Origin: Physcomitrium patens
Taxonomy: Eukaryota; Streptophyta; Bryopsida; Funariales; Funariaceae
Reading direction: 5' to 3'
NCBI RefSeq assembly: GCF_000002425.4
Contig: NC_037273.1
Location: 3,385,538-3,449,537 of the forward strand
DNA length: 64,000 bases
A program made the position numbers and the translations under genes. The notes below the pieces were generated by a model. The model did not search any database. It saw only the letters and a program-made list of their open reading frames with translations, and had not been told where the DNA came from. Positions 58,923 to 64,000 of the stretch are shown piece after piece (position 1 is the first letter of the stretch; the number at the start of each line of letters is the position of its first letter).

Positions 58923-60950
58923 AGTTTGCTGCTCATCAGTAGACATGCCCGACTTTTTTAAAACCCTTTCACCTTAAAGGCAAGGAGCTTGCAAATTTTT
59001 ATGAATCATTTGTGTGGGACATACAAGGTCTGTGATCATTGAATGTCACAAACCATGCCCAAACCAAGCTTGGGGCAAAAGTAACATATATGGCTTCATG
59101 GAGGAGTTGCGAGTTGCACCAAAAGCATTTGGTAAAAGAATATAGTTTGGGGTTTCAAAAGCTTGTGCCATTACTTGTGAGATTGGCTATAAAAAATCCT
59201 AGTTGCATGACTACATTTGACAAGGAATAATTGATAGTAGTTTGTCAAAGCATTTCTTTGCCTTCAGGCTTGAAAGATTGTAGCTGCAAGCTATAACCTT
59301 GTGTTCACTACAAATGCAATCTATTCAAAGTTAAGATACCAAGGTATCTACCTTAGCCTCAATGGAGTACATAGAAAAGGTTACCTTGTTCATATTGCTT
59401 TTAAGATTGTTCCAATTGAAAATAATGAAAATTAGACATGGTTTTTTCACTATTTAGAAGATATTTTTCTTAAACTTTGCAAGCATTGTATTTAGTAGTG
59501 ATTGCAAGAAGGTGTGTAAAGTTTTGATGTTTAATTTTATATTTGATTTTGCATTCAATTTTGCATTGATAACAATGATATGTCCAAGGAATTCAAAATG
59601 GAATTGTTGCAAACCTTCCATTTTAAAAACCATTGTGCAGACATTTGGCACATCAAAGAGAACATAAATTGGCACTACAAAACTAAGTTGAATGTGAAGT
59701 TGTAGACAACTGCAAAGGCATTGATCTTAGACACCCATGTAGTTGCAAAAGTAGATATCTTCAAGATGCATACTACTATACATAAATATCTTGTTGTTAT
59801 TCAAAGTCAAAACTAAATCCTTGGTTATAATAGATGTAATACAGTATGAAGAAGATATTGGTATTATCAACACATAGAGATAGGAAGTTGGAGCCATATT
59901 TAGGAAGTTTCTAGAACTTTTTAGAATTTTTTAGAATTAGGGCTAAATTAATCGTTTATGTGGGACTTATCATAGAACATTCTAGAAAGGGCTTAAGGTG
60001 GTTATTTATATGGGATCCTCCATTAAGAACATTCTAAAAAGTTTTAGGATGCTTAGATAAATTATAAATAGGACTTGCCAAGGCCATTAGAATAGTTGGT
60101 TAAGTATGGCTTTGGTTCCTTTCTTTAAGTAAAATTTGGTTTTGCACTTTTTTGTTCAATTCTATTTTATTCTCTTTTACTCTATTATGCCTTTTACATT
60201 CCATTCTATTTAGTTTTATTCAATTTTGTTCTAGTCTATGTTGTCCTACATTGTGACAAAATTTATATTGCTATGGATTAGAAGGATCTTAGATCTTAGA
60301 CATAATCCAATCTCGTTTGAATAGTTCATCATGATTTAGAGTTCTTATTTCAAACATATCAATAGCAATAAATTCATGGATCTTTGATAAATGCCACATG
60401 GAACCTTTTGATGTCATTTTTTAGGTTATTTAAAAAATTGGATGCCTTTTCTACAATTGACATTTAAATTATGCAGCCATTCTAATAAGTATTTTTTTTA
60501 AATCATCTCAAATGTATAGAGGTGTGTAATTGAAGGATGAACTTGTTAGGTCATACAAAAAGATGATACTCTCTTTGAGGTCATCAACTAAGACAGTAAA
60601 GTTTTTGGCATTGTCAAATTAAAGAACTACATATATTCTTGTGGCAACTTCTAACAATGTCAAGTATCTTATGTTCATGCCTACAAAGGTGTAGTGAATC
60701 TATGCCAAACTTCGAATTGTTCATGCATTTTTTGTATACCACAAGTGAGCTAGTTTATACTAGTGTTGTTATCTCCATCAATAGAAGAACAATGGTAGCT
60801 TATAGTATCTTGCTGCCTTTGCTTAAAATAAAACAAGCATGACAACCATGGAAAATTTGCCTATGCAAACGTGATAAAACCTACTTGGAAAATCAAATTA
60901 GGTGCTCAAAATGTGGCAAAAAGGGTCACAATTTACATACATGCAATCAA
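58923..60950 (+). mobile_element. Degenerate Mutator-like element (MULE), copy 2, with zinc knuckle
   Basis: Aligns with copy 1 (30347..31335) through the N-terminal block (TKLGAKVTYMASW, FQKLVPLLVRLAIKNPS), the DDE-region block GYLFHIAFKIVPIENNEN and the INSWIFDKCHMEPFDVI-like block near 60380. It then continues past the end of copy 1 to a CX2CX4HX4C knuckle CSKCGKKGHNLHTC at 60903..60944, as found at the C terminus of many MULE transposases. Frames are broken throughout. An insertion of about 490 bp splits it (59834..60319). No terminal inverted repeats were found by eye. Confidence 0.68.
59834..60319. mobile_element. Insertion of about 486 bp inside MULE copy 2
   Basis: Absent from MULE copy 1 at the matching point. 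AATAG occurs on both sides (59829..59833 and 60320..60324), consistent with a 5-bp target duplication. It contains ATTATAAATAGG, resembling an LTR promoter, and a T-rich end, so a solo LTR is possible, but the ends do not clearly read TG..CA. Confidence 0.4.
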
Positions 60951-62128
60951 TGATGCCAAGTATAATGAAATTTTTTAAGATCAAGAAGGTAATAATACTT
61001 GGTGACCTTTGGTATTCATGAGCTCTACATGTGAGAAGCAACAATGACAAATTATGCATGTCTTTGTAATTATTTTCAATTTGTGTCTCTACTTATAATT
61101 ATTTCTTTGGATGCACCTCTCAATATAAATTCTCTTTAACATGATGATCTTAATATTACAAATCATCATAAATGACGCAAGTGCTATCACATATGTATCT
61201 CACTTGATTTTGTATAATCATATTATTATTATAATATATTATGTCTATTTTATTTATTTATTTATTTATTTTAAGTAAATTAGTTGTATCAAAGGTTTGT
61301 AATGAATTATAATTGTCTATACTAAGAAGTATTTTTTAAATAGTATTTTTATTATATTTATTATTTTCAATTATATTCTACTATTTTGGAATAAATGCAA
61401 TAACATCTAAGCTATATAGATATTTTTACTATCAAAGCATTGTAACAACATAAAGGCATTGAAAATAATTGCAAACTATCCCTTAGAATCAATAAGGTTG
61501 TAAGATAGATTGAGTTGGTATGGCTTCTGTGAACCAATGAAATATTTGTTTTCTATTATGTTATTACTACAATTTAACTAAAATATGTAGAAGATTGGAT
61601 GGAAATGCCTTCACTACTTTAAAATTTATGAATTAAATTCTATTATTCCATTAAAATTTTATACATTATCAATCACAAATAAGAAAATAAAATAAAATAA
61701 TAATAAATAAATAAATAAATAACTCTAAGGCTTGAAAAGAAAAAATTGTTCTATATTTCACTCTCTACTATTGATGCCCCACAAGTCTTTAGGACTAAAT
61801 TAAGGATCCTGTTGTATTCTTGAAATTGCAAAAAATCCTTAAAAAAAAAGTACACATGAATGGATTACACTTCTCAAGTATAAGAAACCTATAATGATAG
61901 AATTAAGTCTTTAATTAATAAAACAAAAAACAATCATACAGTGGTAATTATGAAGCATAAGTCTAAAAATGCTCTTGTGCAAGTTATGTCTGTTGATGAC
62001 AAAGGACATCCTATTATGACCTTTGCATGTATATTACTAGACCTCAAATTAATTAATAGACTTTGGATACAAGGTCTTTATTTAGAATTGAGTTTTCAAA
62101 TCATTGTTTATCAAATATCATTTGTCGT
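60951..62128. other. AT-rich intergenic DNA
   Basis: Very AT-rich with TTTA and AAAT runs (near 61253..61275 and 61688..61720). No gene is supported. Confidence 0.5.
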
Positions 62129-64000
62129 TGTTGAGAATATTTTAGAGAAAGAGAGACAATAGGAGTTAGAAGTAATATGAATACATATGTAAACACACAC
62201 AAGAAGTGAGTTTATTAATAGGATTATATTTCTTATACAAAAAAAAAGAAAGAAGATAAATAAAGTTTTCCAATACATTCCAAACAATATACCTACAATA
62301 AATACTATAGACTACAATAAATAATATGGAGAACTCCAACTACATTTAATGCTCTCAATACTCCTCCTTGCTTGTCATAATATTTATATGCATAGAATTA
62401 TAACCTATAATTTTGTGTAATCTCATAAGATCAAAAATTGTTGCCTCATTAAAACCTTATCTAGGAAAACCTTATTATATTTAAGGAAAAAACCATAGAT
62501 AAAAGAAAAAGAGTACAACATTATCTAAAGAGTTTATTAACTTTCTTACTCAAGAAAAGCAAGTCGTCATATACGAATGTCATAAGTAAGTTGACAATGG
62601 TTTGACAACAAGAGAGCTTTGATAAAGAGATCACCAAGGTTATTTACAGATTCAATTTTCTTGATCTTAAGTACTTGATTAGTAACCAAGTCATAGATAT
62701 AACTAAAATACTTTGGATCAATATGCTTTGTCATATCTCCTTAACTGAAACCAATTTACATTTGTACAAGACAAGTGCTATTATCTTCATACAAGATAAT
62801 TAGAGAATCATTATATGAAAGTCGACAGGTTGTCGGAATGAGTTTATCAATTTGTTGCAATCAAATACATTCCCAAGATTCTTCATGTAAGGCAATAATT
62901 TTTACATAGTTGGATGAAGTTATAATTATTGTTTGTTTCATTTATTTTCATGATATTGCAGCTCTATGTCTTAAGAATATATAACTCATTTGAAATTTAG
63001 TTGTTTTAATATCAAATTTATATCTTACATCATAATATCCAACTAATTTTGAATCTACACATTGTATACAATATAATCTCAAATCTTTGGTGTCTTTTAA
63101 ATAACATAGTAAATATTTGATGTCATTCCAATATCGTACTATTGAATGTACATTATATCTTGCAAGAATACTAATTATAAATATAACATCTAGTTTCGTA
63201 GATGTGGCTAAATATAAAAGTGCTCCAATTGCTACAAAGTATGAATATTGTTCTCCCAATATTTCTTCATCCTCTTTGCATAGATGGTATGGATCATGAC
63301 CATCATGACCACACTCAACCATTGGTGTAGACAATGAATAAGCATCAATCATATTGAATCTCTATAAGATTTGTCTAATATACGTTAGTTGGTAGAGAAA
63401 AATGCTACCATCTGTGAGATGCATAATCTAAAGATCAATACAAAAAGTTGTTTTTCTTAACATTTTCATTTCAAATTCACGTATAAATAGGTTAATAGCT
63501 ACAATGTATGTAAATCTAATATCTACTAGGTTAAGATCATCAACATATACAACGATGATCAGAAAACCAATTTTATCTTATTTGAAAAATAAACAAGGGA
63601 TTAATTGATCACTTACAAATTTATTTATAATTAAATAATCTTGGAGACATTGATACCACATGCATCTAGATTATTTTAGATCATACATGGCCTTGTATAA
63701 TTTAATACTATAATATCGTCTTAGAGTAAATGCATTTAGAATTCTTATTTCCAAACCACGTGGAACTTTCATATAAATATCTACATCAAGTAAACCATAC
63801 AAATACGTAGTTACGACATGCATGAGATTTATCTCAAGCGTGGCATGAATTACTATTCCAATAATATATTAGAATGTAATTGAATCCATGATTGGAGAAT
63901 ATGTGGATTCATAATTAATGCCAAACTGTTCGGTAAATCCTTAAGCAACAAGACAAACTTTATAACAGATTATTTTACCCTTAGCATCTCGCTTGTATAT
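62129..64000 (-). mobile_element. Decayed Ty1/copia element, reverse strand, cut by window edge
   Basis: The 3' LTR is 62129..62360 (minus strand TATTGAGAG..CTCAACA), preceded internally by the polypurine tract AAGGAGGAG (62361..62369), the same tract as in the 31.8 kb copia. Internal translation on the minus strand gives the RT end and RNase H region, for example MIDAYSLSTPMVECGHDGHDPY, IGALLYLATSTKLD and LVGYYDVRYKFDIKTTKF, which follows the other element residue by residue (GRDGHDPY, VGALLYLTTFIRPD, LVGYCDARYKYDI). It is the same family but older and more AT-rich. Further RT, integrase and gag would lie beyond 64000. Confidence 0.85.

Overview
This is nuclear DNA from a land plant. Genes have many short introns with GT..AG borders, and they sit as GC-richer islands in very AT-rich intergenic DNA loaded with retrotransposons and microsatellites. 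Chloroplast-type ClpD, chloroplast tryptophan synthase beta and a plant GRDP (DUF1399) gene fix the kingdom. A chromodomain Ty3 element close to fungal-like chromoviruses and the even gene/TE mixing suggest a bryophyte, probably a moss; this last step is inference.

Layout. 1-6.5 kb: two minus-strand genes, the N-terminal part of a GRDP (cut by the window edge) and a TruA-type pseudouridine synthase. 6.5-12 kb: AT-rich desert. 13.3-18.8 kb: an 11-exon clpD (ERD1-like HSP100) with G-boxes and a CATGTG box upstream. 18.8-25.2 kb: AT-rich DNA with decayed, internally repeated blocks. 25.4-26.8 kb: an intronless unassigned gene converging on a two-exon, 88-residue unassigned gene whose exons are too short to stand out as open frames. 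27.5-30.3 kb: a 2.8 kb duplicon that looks identical to 55.6-58.4 kb, holding the last two exons of tryptophan synthase beta and an FCP1/NIF-type HAD gene. 30.3-31.3 kb: a degenerate Mutator-like transposase. 31.8-44.1 kb: a Ty1/copia element split just before its YVDD motif by a younger Ty3/gypsy chromovirus (36.2-42.6 kb, perfect 5-bp TSD). 44.2-45.2 kb: a YIP1-family gene. 46.9-47.4 kb: a decayed solo LTR of the same chromovirus family. 48.5-52.3 kb: a nine-exon mitochondrial carrier gene with a long N-terminal extension. 54.0-58.1 kb: the complete five-exon tryptophan synthase beta gene and the HAD gene, arranged tail to tail. 58.9-61 kb: a second MULE copy with a zinc knuckle. 62.1-64 kb: a reverse-strand copia relic running off the window.

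The genes form no operon or pathway; neighbours are unrelated housekeeping and plastid genes. The main story is genome dynamics: a very recent (or artefactual) 2.8 kb duplication with a complex junction, nested retrotransposons, an extra ORF between pol and the 3' LTR of the chromovirus, and a consistent C:G to T:A decay signature in all old repeats. I found no CRISPR array, rRNA or convincing tRNA gene. No database search was run; family calls rest on motifs and remembered family sequence.
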